The notes below the pieces were generated by a model. The model searched no databases. It had not been told where the DNA came from and worked only from the letters and a program-made list of their open reading frames with translations. DNA of 64,000 bases from CAWKDC01 sp964383495 (GTDB taxonomy: Bacteria > Pseudomonadota > Gammaproteobacteria > JABCZS01): NCBI GenBank assembly GCA_964383495.1, contig CAYLHG010000006.1, positions 10,122 through 74,121 of the forward strand, read 5' to 3'. Both the position numbers and the translations under genes were made by a program. Each line of letters opens with the position of its first letter. Position 1 is the first letter of the stretch. Shown here piece by piece: positions 55,889 to 64,000 of this stretch.

Positions 55889-57382
55889 TTATATCCATAT
55901 TTTAACTGCAAGCATTGAACATATTGCAGCTGTCCCTAACAGGGTCATTGATAAAGGTAGCTGCGTTTTTACATGGTGCATTAAATCACATCCTGTGCTC
56001 ATACTAGATAGCACGACCGTATCCGACACAGGCGAACATTGGTCACCTGCTACAGAACCTCCCAACACTGCGCCTAAACAAATTTGCACATACGTTATTT
56101 CAGGCACTAGCATGTAAGATAAAGGCATGGCAACGGGCAACACAACAGCAAAAGTACCGAAGGAAGAGCCTGTTGCAAATGCGATGGTCAAACATAATAA
56201 AGTTAATATGCCCGGCAATAGTGTGGGAGACAACAGATCCCCTGTCAGCCCTACTAAATAACCAGCTAATCCTAACTTTTTAGTCACCACCCCTAGCGTC
56301 ACCGCCAAACCTAACAAAATGGCTGCTACCGTCACACTTTGACAGCCTTCATTAAAACCATTCATCACATCTGATAACGACATGCCACGGTATTTTGCAA
56401 TTCCCATGCTACTCAGCACTGCCAGTAAAAAAGCTTCTGGAATAAAATTTGCGTATTTTAATGCGATCAGCCCCATGTGCGCACAAATATACGGAACAAT
56501 TGCAACTATCAGCAGCAGCACAATCGGCAACACAAAATCTATATTGCTGGGACTATAACCATACGCTTGATGTGCTTTTCCTGTTCCCAACTTCATCAAG
56601 GGCTGCGCATCGTCCGCGTCTAGTTTTCCAGTGGTGCGAGAACGTACCATCGCTGCACGCAGCCCAGACCCCATCCATGGCAACCATTCTAATGACATCA
56701 ATAATGTGAAAAGTACAGCCAGTAGTGCATAAAAATTAAATGGGATGGAAGAGATAAACAAACTAAACGCGTCCGCTTCGGAATTGATAAATGGGACGGT
56801 GCCAATAATGATTCCCCCAACATAAATAGGCCAAGCATTAAAGGGTAAGATGGTTGCCACGGGGGAAGCAGTGGAGTCAACAATATAAGCTAACTCTTCG
56901 TGGCTTACATTATATTTATCTGTCACAGGGCGTACCGTTGTCCCGGTGAGAATGGTGCTGATTGTTCCTCCTTGATGGAATATCAACCCCATGACCCATG
57001 TAAATACTTTGGCAGAACGAGGCCCTACTGCTAAACGATGTCCCACTGTTTCTGCGAAATGACGCGCCGCGCCTGTTTTATTCCACATACCAATCAAACC
57101 ACCTAAACACCATAAATAAGTGATCAAAATGAGCGCATAATCAGGCGTGCCTAAAGAAGGCAAAATAAACGTGCGTAAAAAATTTAAATCCATGGCTTGA
57201 CCAGTTTGCATGGCCAACACTAGTGTTCCGGTAATCACCCCCACAAATAATGCAAAAATAACCTGCCGTGTGACAAAGGCTAACCCAATACTTAATAACG
57301 CAGGCAACATCGTCATCCAGGTTTTACTGTAAGGTTGTACGAAGGTATACCATTCCAGTATTTTATCTGACAAATGTTCCAT
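55889..57382 (-). CDS. NhaC-family carrier (Na+/H+ antiporter or MetT-like methionine transporter)
   Basis: 497 aa polytopic protein of the ion-transporter NhaC superfamily, about 12 hydrophobic helices. Motifs: LVFHQGGTISTILTGTTVRPV-like region (residues 149-170), LLGLAVTLGVVTKKLGLAGYL, and SVAGDQCSPVSDTVVLSSM, typical of the family. AAGGAG lies 6 nt before the ATG. Only 3 nt separate it from metN. Some NhaC-superfamily members have been predicted to carry methionine (MetT), so the context favours a methionine or sodium-coupled role over plain pH homeostasis; the sequence alone cannot decide. Confidence 0.88.
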   Translation of the reverse strand: MEHLSDKILEWYTFVQPYSKTWMTMLPALLSIGLAFVTRQVIFALFVGVITGTLVLAMQTGQAMDLNFLRTFILPSLGTPDYALILITYLWCLGGLIGMWNKTGAARHFAETVGHRLAVGPRSAKVFTWVMGLIFHQGGTISTILTGTTVRPVTDKYNVSHEELAYIVDSTASPVATILPFNAWPIYVGGIIIGTVPFINSEADAFSLFISSIPFNFYALLAVLFTLLMSLEWLPWMGSGLRAAMVRSRTTGKLDADDAQPLMKLGTGKAHQAYGYSPSNIDFVLPIVLLLIVAIVPYICAHMGLIALKYANFIPEAFLLAVLSSMGIAKYRGMSLSDVMNGFNEGCQSVTVAAILLGLAVTLGVVTKKLGLAGYLVGLTGDLLSPTLLPGILTLLCLTIAFATGSSFGTFAVVLPVAMPLSYMLVPEITYVQICLGAVLGGSVAGDQCSPVSDTVVLSSMSTGCDLMHHVKTQLPLSMTLLGTAAICSMLAVKIWI

Positions 57383-57543
57383 CTCATCTCCTTTTATAAA
57401 CGAAATGACTGCTAGGGGGTAATGGCGTGCCCCCCATTATACACGTTGATAACAGAAATATGCGTGTTGCCAGGCAGGAATGTTGACTTCCTCCTCACTT
57501 CCTCTGTAAACTTCAGGTAGATTTATAGAGGCGCTATTTTCCC

Positions 57544-57768
57544 ATGAAACCCAAGATAAAAAAATCCTTTTCTTTCGAAAATGCTATTGAATCTTTAGAA
57601 ACACTAGTGAAAAGCTTGGAGTCTGGGACCCTGAGCCTGGAAGAGTCGCTTGCAACTTTTGAGAAAGGAATAGCATTATCTCGTGAATGCCAAGCTACGT
57701 TAGCAGAAGCAAAACTAAAAGTAGAAACTTTGTTACAAAAAACGGATAGCTCCTCTGACCCAACCTAG
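57544..57768 (+). CDS. xseB: Exodeoxyribonuclease VII small subunit
   Basis: Binds the XseA large subunit and controls processivity of single-strand DNA degradation. 74 aa, normal length, mostly helical: FSFENAIESLETLVKSLESG and TLSLEESLATFEKGIALSRE are the family landmarks. First gene of xseB-ispA, as in E. coli. Divergent from the NhaC-family gene. Confidence 0.95.
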   Translation: MKPKIKKSFSFENAIESLETLVKSLESGTLSLEESLATFEKGIALSRECQATLAEAKLKVETLLQKTDSSSDPT

Positions 57769-57808
57769 TTATTATAATATAAGAGAAAACAATAGGAGCA
57801 TATAACGA

Positions 57809-58690
57809 ATGATTATCCATGCCTATATTCAAGAATGCCTTGAACGGATAGATGATATCTTATTGAAATATCTCCCCGACGCTAAAATGACGCCTTCGCA
57901 TCTGCATGAGGCGATGCGCTATGCCGTTTTAAATGGGGGCAAGCGTCTACGCCCTCTTCTAGTATATGCAACGGGCTACGCGCTGCGCACCCCCTTAGAT
58001 AAATTGGACCCACTGGCTGCTGCAGTAGAGCTCATCCATAGCTATTCTTTAATCCATGATGACTTACCTGTCATGGACAACGATGATCTCCGTCGTGGCA
58101 AACCTACCTGCCACATTGCCTTTGGCGAGGCTACGGCCTTGCTTGCTGGCGATGCGCTTCAAGCCTTAGCTTTTGAAATATTGGCGAACGCAGACCACAT
58201 TGAGGCTCAGCGCCGCATCAACATGATTGCCTGCTTATCGAAATCGGCTGGCTCACTTGGCATGGTCGGCGGCCAAGCTATTGATTTATCTAGCACAGGA
58301 AAAAGTTTGGATCACGATCAATTAGCGCATATGCACCGCTGTAAAACGGGGGCCTTGATACGCGCTAGTATTCAATTGGCCGCCATGATGCAGCCTGTGA
58401 ATCCAGAAACATTTAACCAATTAACCTTATTTGCAGAAACGCTAGGCTTAGCCTTTCAAGTCCAAGATGATTTACTGGATGTGGAAGGCGATATCGCATT
58501 CTTGGGGAAGAAAACGGGAGCCGATACTGCGTTAAACAAAGCAACATACCCTTCGATACTCGGGATGACGGGCGCTAAGCAATGGTTAAATCAGCTTCAC
58601 CAGGAAGCCTTGGGCTTGTTGGCTTACATTGATGGCGACACTCAATATTTGAAGCACTTGGCTAATTTTGTGGTGTTAAGAAAGTCATGA
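57809..58690 (+). CDS. ispA: Farnesyl diphosphate synthase
   Basis: Condenses isopentenyl diphosphate with DMAPP and GPP to make farnesyl diphosphate. 293 aa. First Asp-rich motif LIHDDLPVMDNDDLRRGKPT (DDxxxxD, bacterial type) near residue 84; second is FQVQDDLLDVEGD near residue 218; NGGKRLRPLLVYATG binds diphosphate. AGGAG lies about 9 nt before the ATG. In E. coli dxs follows directly; here about 1.2 kb of accessory sequence intervenes. Confidence 0.96.
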   Translation: MIIHAYIQECLERIDDILLKYLPDAKMTPSHLHEAMRYAVLNGGKRLRPLLVYATGYALRTPLDKLDPLAAAVELIHSYSLIHDDLPVMDNDDLRRGKPTCHIAFGEATALLAGDALQALAFEILANADHIEAQRRINMIACLSKSAGSLGMVGGQAIDLSSTGKSLDHDQLAHMHRCKTGALIRASIQLAAMMQPVNPETFNQLTLFAETLGLAFQVQDDLLDVEGDIAFLGKKTGADTALNKATYPSILGMTGAKQWLNQLHQEALGLLAYIDGDTQYLKHLANFVVLRKS

Positions 58691-58754
58691 GCGCGTGTGT
58701 GACATATTGATTTCTAAATAAGGAAGAACTAAACTCACAAGCAAGGAAGGAGTT

Positions 58755-59045
58755 ATGCTACTTCAAGAATTACATGCTAAAAAGAAAGCTATTACCCTAT
58801 TAGCAACTCAATACGGGGCACGCCGCATACGCGTTTTTGGCTCTGTGGCTCGGGGCGAAGAACGACCAGACAGCGATATTGATTTTCTTGTAGATTTTCC
58901 TCGCGGCTATGATTTATTTACTCAACGGCTGCCCCTTAGTGAAAAGCTCGAGGAGCTTACTGGAAGAAAAATAGACTTAATACCAGAGCATGAATTAAAT
59001 CACCACCTAAAAGAAACAATCCTAAAAGAGGCGACTGATTTATGA
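58755..59045 (+). CDS. MntA-like nucleotidyltransferase antitoxin
   Basis: 96 aa minimal nucleotidyltransferase with GSVARGEERPDSDIDFLVDF near residues 29-48 (the GSxxRG...DxD active site) and a helical tail. Antitoxins of the HepT/MntA system of this type add AMP to the partner HEPN RNase to silence it. The stop overlaps the ATG of a HEPN remnant by 4 nt (ATGA), the standard operon layout. The catalytic residues seem intact, so the enzyme may still be made although its partner is broken. Confidence 0.9.
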   Translation: MLLQELHAKKKAITLLATQYGARRIRVFGSVARGEERPDSDIDFLVDFPRGYDLFTQRLPLSEKLEELTGRKIDLIPEHELNHHLKETILKEATDL

Positions 59046-59207
59046 ATAAAGACTGGAAGCTTTATGCAAATCATATACTTGATTGCATATCTAAAATTAA
59101 ACAAATCCAAAGCAGAGGTGATATTACTCAAGACAGCATCCTGCGGTGTAATCAAAAATCACCTACCTGATTTAGAAAAAGCCATTATCTCAATGTTAAA
59201 TAAATAA
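59042..59207 (+). pseudogene. Decayed HepT-like HEPN toxin
   Basis: The frame from 59042 gives MNKDWKLYANHILDCISKIK and about 22 more residues, then stops at 59168; the C-terminal HEPN-like end (HLPDLEKAIISMLNK) continues in another frame to 59207. The central part, which carries the conserved RX4-6H RNase motif and most of helices 2-4, is missing. The intact protein would be ~110-140 aa. Deletion plus frameshift has removed the toxin while the neighbouring antitoxin remains. Confidence 0.8.
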
Positions 59208-59286
59208 CCCATTATCTTCAAGCATCCCATTGTATTGTAAGTTTGCTTGCTTTATAATAGCCTCATTAAACACAATGAGGAATGAT

Positions 59287-59769
59287 ATGGGGCGCTTCAC
59301 ACTGATAGAGCGAAATCCGCTAGGCACGTCTCTCTTCGCAAAAGCTCCCGAGGTTTCCTATACGGTTTTCTATATAAATGATGAAAATCGTTATACTGAG
59401 ATATATCCACGATTTAATTTAACAAGCGATGCCACTGCCCTCTTAAAAGACTCCTATCAAAATGCCTCACCAGAAGTCAGACAGTTTGTGTTAATAGGTT
59501 ACTTAAATGCTGCACGAGATGTCCACGACTTCGCAACGCGCTATGCAAGCATCAAAAAAGTTAGGAAAGAACTAATTGAAGCACATGGCAAAACAGCCAA
59601 TATGCATGACGCTTTTCGTTCATTCGGAGAGAAACTTCTTCCTCTTGATTTAGAGGGCTTAATGGTAGAAGTATATAAGGTGAAAAGCGCCAATAACCCA
59701 ACCGATTTTCCTAGCACAGCGCTCAAAATAGAAGACCCATCTCAGCGGCGGCGCCCTAGACCTAATTAA
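59287..59769 (+). CDS. Orphan protein of unknown function
   Basis: 160 aa from the ATG at 59287 (MGRFTLIERNPLGTSLF), which has GAGGA about 6-7 nt upstream; an open frame to 59230 lacks support. No recognised family. The middle is mixed alpha/beta, with a helical stretch (VRQFVLIGYLNAARDVHDFA, near residues 72-91) and a basic, proline-rich C-terminus (SQRRRPRPN). No signal peptide or membrane segment. It lies in the accessory insert between ispA and dxs. Confidence 0.7.
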   Translation: MGRFTLIERNPLGTSLFAKAPEVSYTVFYINDENRYTEIYPRFNLTSDATALLKDSYQNASPEVRQFVLIGYLNAARDVHDFATRYASIKKVRKELIEAHGKTANMHDAFRSFGEKLLPLDLEGLMVEVYKVKSANNPTDFPSTALKIEDPSQRRRPRPN

Positions 59770-59873
59770 ATTTATAACCGCTCGCCATTACTCACTACGT
59801 GTATACTAATTCCTATTAGATAATCCTCAGCCCTTATGATATATTATCTTCTAGTTTTACGACGGGGCACGGT

Positions 59874-61748
59874 ATGACATACCCTCTTCTGGACAGCATT
59901 AACACGCCTGCTGATTTACGACAGCTTCCTGCCTCTGCTTTACCTACCCTAGTTTCTGAGTTACGCGACTACTTCATGTCCCTCATGAACCAAATCGGCG
60001 GGCATTTTGGTGCCAGCATGGGTACTGTGGAACTTACCGTTGCCCTCCATTATGTATTTAATACGCCAGAAGATAAGTTAGTGTGGGACGTCGGCCACCA
60101 AGCATTGATCCACAAAATCTTAACAGGCCGCAAACCCTTGATGCATACACTGCGCAAAACGGGCGGACTTTCACCTTTCCCCAAGCGTGGGGAGAGCCCC
60201 TACGACACCTTCACCGTCGGCCATTCTAGTACATCCATTGGCGCTGCCCTCGGAATGGCGCTTGCTAAAACACCCGATGATCTAGATAAAACCGTCGCCG
60301 TGATTGGCGACGGCGCGATGACAGCAGGCATGGCATTCGAAGCACTCAACCATGCAGGGGCGGTGAAAGCAGACATGCTCATTATATTGAACGATAATGA
60401 AATGTCTATTTCCGAAAATGTCGGCGCTCTTTCAAATTATTTCGCACGTATTATTTCCGGAAAAGTATATACTTCGCTGCGTGAGGGAAGTAAAAAAATA
60501 TTAAACATCATGCCACCCTCCATGCGAGAGCTGGCGAGCCGTACGGAATTACATTTAAAAGGCATGATTCTCCCTGGAACTTTATTTGAAGAATTAGGGT
60601 TTAATTATTTCGGCCCTTTTGATGGCCATGATATCAATCAACTTGTGAAAACACTCACCGCGCTACGCGATATCAAAGGCCCACGGCTCTTACACATTTA
60701 CACCCAGAAAGGGAAAGGCTATGCGCCTGCTGAAGCCGACCCCATCACTTTTCATGCTGTTTCGCCGGGTTATTTAAACCCAAACCCTCCCGCTAAAAAA
60801 CCGAGCAAGCCTACTTTTTCCCACATTTTTGGCGATTGGCTATGCGATATGGCTGCTGTTTCGCCTGAATTAGTCGCTATCACCCCTGCCATGCGAGAAG
60901 GTTCTGGTATGGTACGGTTTTCAGAAGCATATCCACAACAATATATTGATGTAGGCATTGCTGAGCAACATTCTGTCACAGTCGCAGCAGGGTTGGCATG
61001 CGAAGGAAAAAAGCCCATTGTTGCTATTTATTCTACTTTTTTACAACGCGCCTATGATCAAGTCATTCATGATGTATGTTTGCCAAATTTGCCTGTGCTG
61101 TTTGCATTGGATCGTGCGGGCTTGGTCGGCGCCGATGGCCCTACGCATCATGGCAGCTTTGATTTAAGCTATCTTTCCGCTATCCCTAATATGATCATTA
61201 TGGCACCTGCTGATGAGCAAGAATGCCGAGATATGCTCACGACAGGTTTTCACCATGACGGTCCAGCCGCCGTTCGCTACCCTCGTGGCAGCGGAGCGGG
61301 CCTGCCTGTTTCTTCCGCACTGAATACGCTGCCTATTGGGAAAGGCCTGATTACCCGAGAAGGGCAAACTGTTGCTATTTTATGTTTCGGGCCCCTATTG
61401 CACGCAGCGCGTGTCGTTGCTGATCGCCTAGATTGCACGCTGGTAAACATGAGGTTTGTCAAGCCGTTAGATAGAGAGCTTATTCGCACGTTAGCTCAAA
61501 GCCACCGTTTATTGGTTACAATAGAAGAAAATGCTGTGGTGGGGGGTGCTGGGAGTGGTATTTGCTTGCAAATTATGTCAGAATCTCTGCCTTGCTCGGT
61601 GCTTAACTTAGGGCTCCCTGATAAATTCATGGAACACGGGGATGTAGCTGATTTATATGCCGAAGCAGGGCTTGATGCCGCAGGCATCGAGGCCCAAATA
61701 AAAACGCGCGTAGCAGAATGGACGGTGTTATGCGATACATCGCCATAA
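59874..61748 (+). CDS. dxs: 1-deoxy-D-xylulose-5-phosphate synthase
   Basis: TPP-dependent first enzyme of the MEP isoprenoid pathway, joining pyruvate and glyceraldehyde-3-phosphate. 624 aa (E. coli 620). TPP site: GDGAMTAGMAFEALNHAG near residue 145 and DNEMSISENVGALS. The pyrimidine-domain segment VGIAEQHSVTVAAGLA has the conserved Glu near residue 364, and the C-terminal transketolase domain follows. It supplies precursors for IspA encoded upstream. The TATATT at 59840-59845 region may be a -10, but the promoter was not resolved. Confidence 0.97.
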   Translation: MTYPLLDSINTPADLRQLPASALPTLVSELRDYFMSLMNQIGGHFGASMGTVELTVALHYVFNTPEDKLVWDVGHQALIHKILTGRKPLMHTLRKTGGLSPFPKRGESPYDTFTVGHSSTSIGAALGMALAKTPDDLDKTVAVIGDGAMTAGMAFEALNHAGAVKADMLIILNDNEMSISENVGALSNYFARIISGKVYTSLREGSKKILNIMPPSMRELASRTELHLKGMILPGTLFEELGFNYFGPFDGHDINQLVKTLTALRDIKGPRLLHIYTQKGKGYAPAEADPITFHAVSPGYLNPNPPAKKPSKPTFSHIFGDWLCDMAAVSPELVAITPAMREGSGMVRFSEAYPQQYIDVGIAEQHSVTVAAGLACEGKKPIVAIYSTFLQRAYDQVIHDVCLPNLPVLFALDRAGLVGADGPTHHGSFDLSYLSAIPNMIIMAPADEQECRDMLTTGFHHDGPAAVRYPRGSGAGLPVSSALNTLPIGKGLITREGQTVAILCFGPLLHAARVVADRLDCTLVNMRFVKPLDRELIRTLAQSHRLLVTIEENAVVGGAGSGICLQIMSESLPCSVLNLGLPDKFMEHGDVADLYAEAGLDAAGIEAQIKTRVAEWTVLCDTSP

Positions 61749-61770
61749 TGTTGTTGTAAGTGAGCGTAGC

Positions 61771-62154
61771 ATGACCCCAAGCTATACATTAACTGTCACT
61801 GTTGATTTTTCAGCATCACATATCATTCCAGGCCACCCTGGGAAATGCCAGCGCCTGCATGGACATAATTGGAAAGCCGAAATTCATGTCACTGCTCGTA
61901 CACTAAACCATATTGGGCTAGCAGTAGATTTCCAAGACATTAAGCGCGCAGCAGCAGAACCTATTGCGTCGCTTGATCATTATCACTTAAATGATCTTCC
62001 TGCTTTCCAGCATGTCAGCCCAACGGCAGAAAACGTAGCAGCGTGGCTTTACCGTGAAATTGCTCAACGTATTAATACAGATAGTGTTTCACTCAGCGCA
62101 GTGACCCTTTGGGAAACTGATCGCTCCCGCGTGGAATACCGAGAAGGAGTTTAA
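61771..62154 (+). CDS. queD: 6-carboxy-5,6,7,8-tetrahydropterin synthase
   Basis: Makes 6-carboxytetrahydropterin from 7,8-dihydroneopterin triphosphate in queuosine biosynthesis. 127 aa, the length of QueD. Zinc ligands and catalytic Cys lie in SASHIIPGHPGKCQRLHGHN near residues 14-33, and LDHYHLND and WETDRSRVEY complete the active site. The stop codon overlaps the next start by one base, linking it to folE2, which supplies its substrate. Confidence 0.95.
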   Translation: MTPSYTLTVTVDFSASHIIPGHPGKCQRLHGHNWKAEIHVTARTLNHIGLAVDFQDIKRAAAEPIASLDHYHLNDLPAFQHVSPTAENVAAWLYREIAQRINTDSVSLSAVTLWETDRSRVEYREGV

Positions 62155-62951
62155 TGATGTCAACCACACTTCCTGAAACAAGTATTGCAGATATTCAAAG
62201 TCATATGGATCATCGCACGCTTGCCATTCAAAAAGTAGGCGTAAAATCATTGCGCCACCCTATTATGGTATTGATGCAAGATGGTTCACCACAATCCACC
62301 GTTGCTACTTTTGACATGTATGTTAATTTAAGTGCGCAGCAACGCGGCACGCACATGTCGCGCTTTGTTGAATTGCTCCATACAAAACATACATCTTTTT
62401 CAATGGCGCAATTCAATACATTGTTACAAGAAATGACGCACAGGCTAGATGCAACTTCTGGTTACATTGCTATGCAGTTTCCCTTTTTCATCATGAAAAG
62501 CGCGCCTGTTTCGGGCGCCAAAAGTTATGTTGATTATGAAATCACTATCAAAGGCGAATGGCATACGAATTCAGCAACAACAGAGCTTCAAATTGTGGCA
62601 CCCGTCACCAGCCTGTGCCCTTGCTCAAAAGCTATTTCGGAATATGGCGCGCACAATCAACGCACACATATTACAGTGACAGTAGAATTATTAGCAGATA
62701 TTCATTTCGAGGATTTAATTAAACTCATTGAAAAGCAAGCATCTTGCGAATTGTATGGCATTCTTAAGCGCGCTGATGAAAAATTTGTAACAGAAAAAGC
62801 GTATGAGAATCCCAAGTTTGTGGAAGATTTGGTAAGAGATGTTGCAACGGAATTAAAAAAAGATGCGCGGATCAAGCGCTTTTTAGTTGAATCCGAAAAC
62901 TTTGAATCTATTCATAACCATTCGGCCTATGCGGCGTTGAGTAGCGATTAA
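62154..62951 (+). CDS. folE2: GTP cyclohydrolase FolE2 (type IB)
   Basis: Converts GTP to 7,8-dihydroneopterin triphosphate, the shared precursor of folate and queuosine. 265 aa. Family motifs: MDHRTLAIQKVGVKSLRHPI at residues 18-37 and the metal-binding CPCSKAISEYGAHNQR near residue 156, with the Cys that replaces the FolE ligands. GGAG precedes two adjacent ATGs (62154 and 62157); either could be used. It overlaps the queD stop, so the two are coupled. FolE2 can use metals other than zinc and is often favoured under metal limitation. Confidence 0.95.
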   Translation: MMSTTLPETSIADIQSHMDHRTLAIQKVGVKSLRHPIMVLMQDGSPQSTVATFDMYVNLSAQQRGTHMSRFVELLHTKHTSFSMAQFNTLLQEMTHRLDATSGYIAMQFPFFIMKSAPVSGAKSYVDYEITIKGEWHTNSATTELQIVAPVTSLCPCSKAISEYGAHNQRTHITVTVELLADIHFEDLIKLIEKQASCELYGILKRADEKFVTEKAYENPKFVEDLVRDVATELKKDARIKRFLVESENFESIHNHSAYAALSSD

Positions 62952-63044
62952 CGCATCATACCCCCACCGCGTTTTGAGCTACAAGAAATACGAAATATTT
63001 TTTAAAATACAAATGGTTATACATCATAACGATTAAAAAATATG

Positions 63045-63073
63045 TTGATTTGCTAAATTACATCCTGTACACT
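63045..63073 (+). promoter_or_regulatory. Promoter of the LRR protein
   Basis: TTGATT (63045-63050), 17 nt, TACACT (63068-63073), 24 nt before the ATG of the LRR gene. Confidence 0.6.
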
Positions 63074-63097
63074 ACACTTAACGAAGCGGAGGTTAGC

Positions 63098-64000
63098 ATG
63101 CGTAACTATGTAAGCAATATACAGAAGATAACTCAATTATATATTGCTCTCCAGGAGTTCCAGCAGCACCCCTCTGTAGATAAAGCCATTGATCTTGCTA
63201 TTTATTACCGGAACGGTACCCCTCCTCAGTCAGGCTCGGCTATACAGTGTCTACATCATGCACACTCTATTTTACAGTCCAGCAATCCACCCCAAAAGCT
63301 TGACGAATATTTACAGGACTCTGAGCTCAAAACTTTCGGTATGGCCCTTAATTCTCCATTTTTTAACGCGATTACGCAACAAGTAATTCTTACTACCACC
63401 GTTATGGATGATAACCAAATCAGCCTTGAAAGCGCAAAAGCTATCGCTAACGTATTAACAATAAATCGCTTTATCACTTCCCTTGATTTGAGTCGCTATA
63501 ACATCGACGCTGAGGGTGCAAAAACTATCGCTAAAATCTTAAAAGAGAACTCCTCTCTCACTTCTCTTGATTTGAGTTGGAATCAAATCGACATTGAAGG
63601 CGCAAAGGCTCTCGCTGCAGTATTAAAAGCAAATCGCCATGTCGCTTCTCTTGATCTGTATTTTAATAACATCGACGCTGAGGGTGCGAAAGCTATCGTT
63701 GCGGCCTTAAAAGAACACCAATCTATCACTTTTCTGCGTTTGGCTGCGAATGCAATCCGTAGTGAAGGCGCAAAGGCTATTGCTGAAATGTTAAAAACGA
63801 ACAAATCTATCACTTCGCTTGATTTGAGTCGCAATCAAATCGACATTGAAGGCGCAAAGGCTCTCGCTGCAGCATTAAAAGCAAATCGCCATGTCGCTTC
63901 TCTTGATCTGTGTTTGAATAACATCGGCGCTGAGGGTGCAAAGGTTATTGCTGAAATGTTAAAAACGAACAAATCTATCACTTCGCTTGATTTGAGTTGG
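63098..64000 (+). CDS. Eukaryote-like leucine-rich-repeat protein (cut by window end)
   Basis: From the ATG at 63098 (GGAGG 5 nt upstream) 301 codons are open to the window edge. The N-terminal ~120 residues are helical with no known domain. Then come ribonuclease-inhibitor-type LRRs of exactly 28 residues, pattern LTSLDLSxNxIxxEGAKAIAxxLKxN; at least six units are seen before the end. This subtype is typical of eukaryotic NLR/RI proteins and of bacterial effectors of intracellular lineages. No signal peptide. Units are so alike at DNA level that recent duplication is evident. The C-terminus and any catalytic domain lie outside the window. Confidence 0.9.
   Translation, partial: MRNYVSNIQKITQLYIALQEFQQHPSVDKAIDLAIYYRNGTPPQSGSAIQCLHHAHSILQSSNPPQKLDEYLQDSELKTFGMALNSPFFNAITQQVILTTTVMDDNQISLESAKAIANVLTINRFITSLDLSRYNIDAEGAKTIAKILKENSSLTSLDLSWNQIDIEGAKALAAVLKANRHVASLDLYFNNIDAEGAKAIVAALKEHQSITFLRLAANAIRSEGAKAIAEMLKTNKSITSLDLSRNQIDIEGAKALAAALKANRHVASLDLCLNNIGAEGAKVIAEMLKTNKSITSLDLSW

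Noticed and set aside
57383..57543. G-run/C-run in the NhaC-xseB gap as a terminator
   Set aside because: The runs can pair but there is no T-tract and both genes start from this gap.
63560..64000. Regular repeats that might be a CRISPR array
   Set aside because: The 84-nt period is in-frame and encodes 28-residue LRRs; no spacer-repeat alternation.

Overview
The window comes from a moderately AT-rich gammaproteobacterium. Housekeeping gene order (rpoN-hpf-ptsN-hprK-rapZ, grpE-dnaK-dnaJ, zapA-6S RNA-ygfA, xseB-ispA...dxs) is gammaproteobacterial. The mix of HPr kinase, ankyrin, J-domain and leucine-rich-repeat proteins and large orphan secreted or membrane proteins suggests a host-associated member of the Legionellales (Coxiella/Legionella/Berkiella/Aquicella-like). 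That placement is an inference from gene content, not from a phylogenetic marker.

Layout. 1-6 kb: 5' part of alaS, the kbl-tdh-prfC threonine-degradation/RF3 operon and a dicarboxylate/amino-acid:cation symporter, all on the minus strand. 6-25.6 kb: an accessory block of three minus-strand genes, namely a giant (about 4975 aa) RHS/YD-repeat protein with a LysM-like module, followed by a two-gene operon (ankyrin-type protein, then a membrane-anchored J-domain protein) with its own near-perfect sigma70 promoter. 25.7-30 kb: rpoN-hpf-ptsN-hprK-rapZ-EIIA(Man), a regulatory-PTS/sigma54 operon whose last gene seems to start at ATT. 30-35 kb: APC permease, two tandem outer-membrane beta-barrel paralogues and a coiled-coil polytopic membrane protein. 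35-39.5 kb: pmbA and tldD, a ZapB-like gene, zapA, 6S RNA and the 5-formyl-THF cyclo-ligase. 39.5-43.5 kb: a second accessory island with a decayed AAA ATPase, a 28-bp perfect inverted repeat, two tandem LRR-like/four-TM paralogues with matching promoters, and a secreted beta-propeller-like protein. 43.5-51 kb: dnaJ, dnaK and grpE (with a clear sigma32 promoter), nadK, a miniature transposable element, recN, bamE and fur. 51-57.4 kb: two effector-like orphans, a copper chaperone, tRNA-Met, and an operon joining an NhaC-family carrier to metNIQ. 57.5-63 kb: xseB-ispA and dxs split by a MntA/HepT remnant and an orphan gene, then queD-folE2. 63.1 kb to the end: the start of a eukaryote-like LRR protein.

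How it fits together. The core genes cover translation, chaperones, isoprenoid precursors, methionine uptake, queuosine/folate precursors and nitrogen-PTS regulation. Between them sit islands of proteins of the kind intracellular bacteria direct at hosts or competitors. Mobile-element traces (a MITE with a 6-bp direct repeat, a partial second copy, a perfect inverted repeat, decayed genes) lie in or next to these islands and have altered the ends or promoters of core genes such as nadK and grpE.
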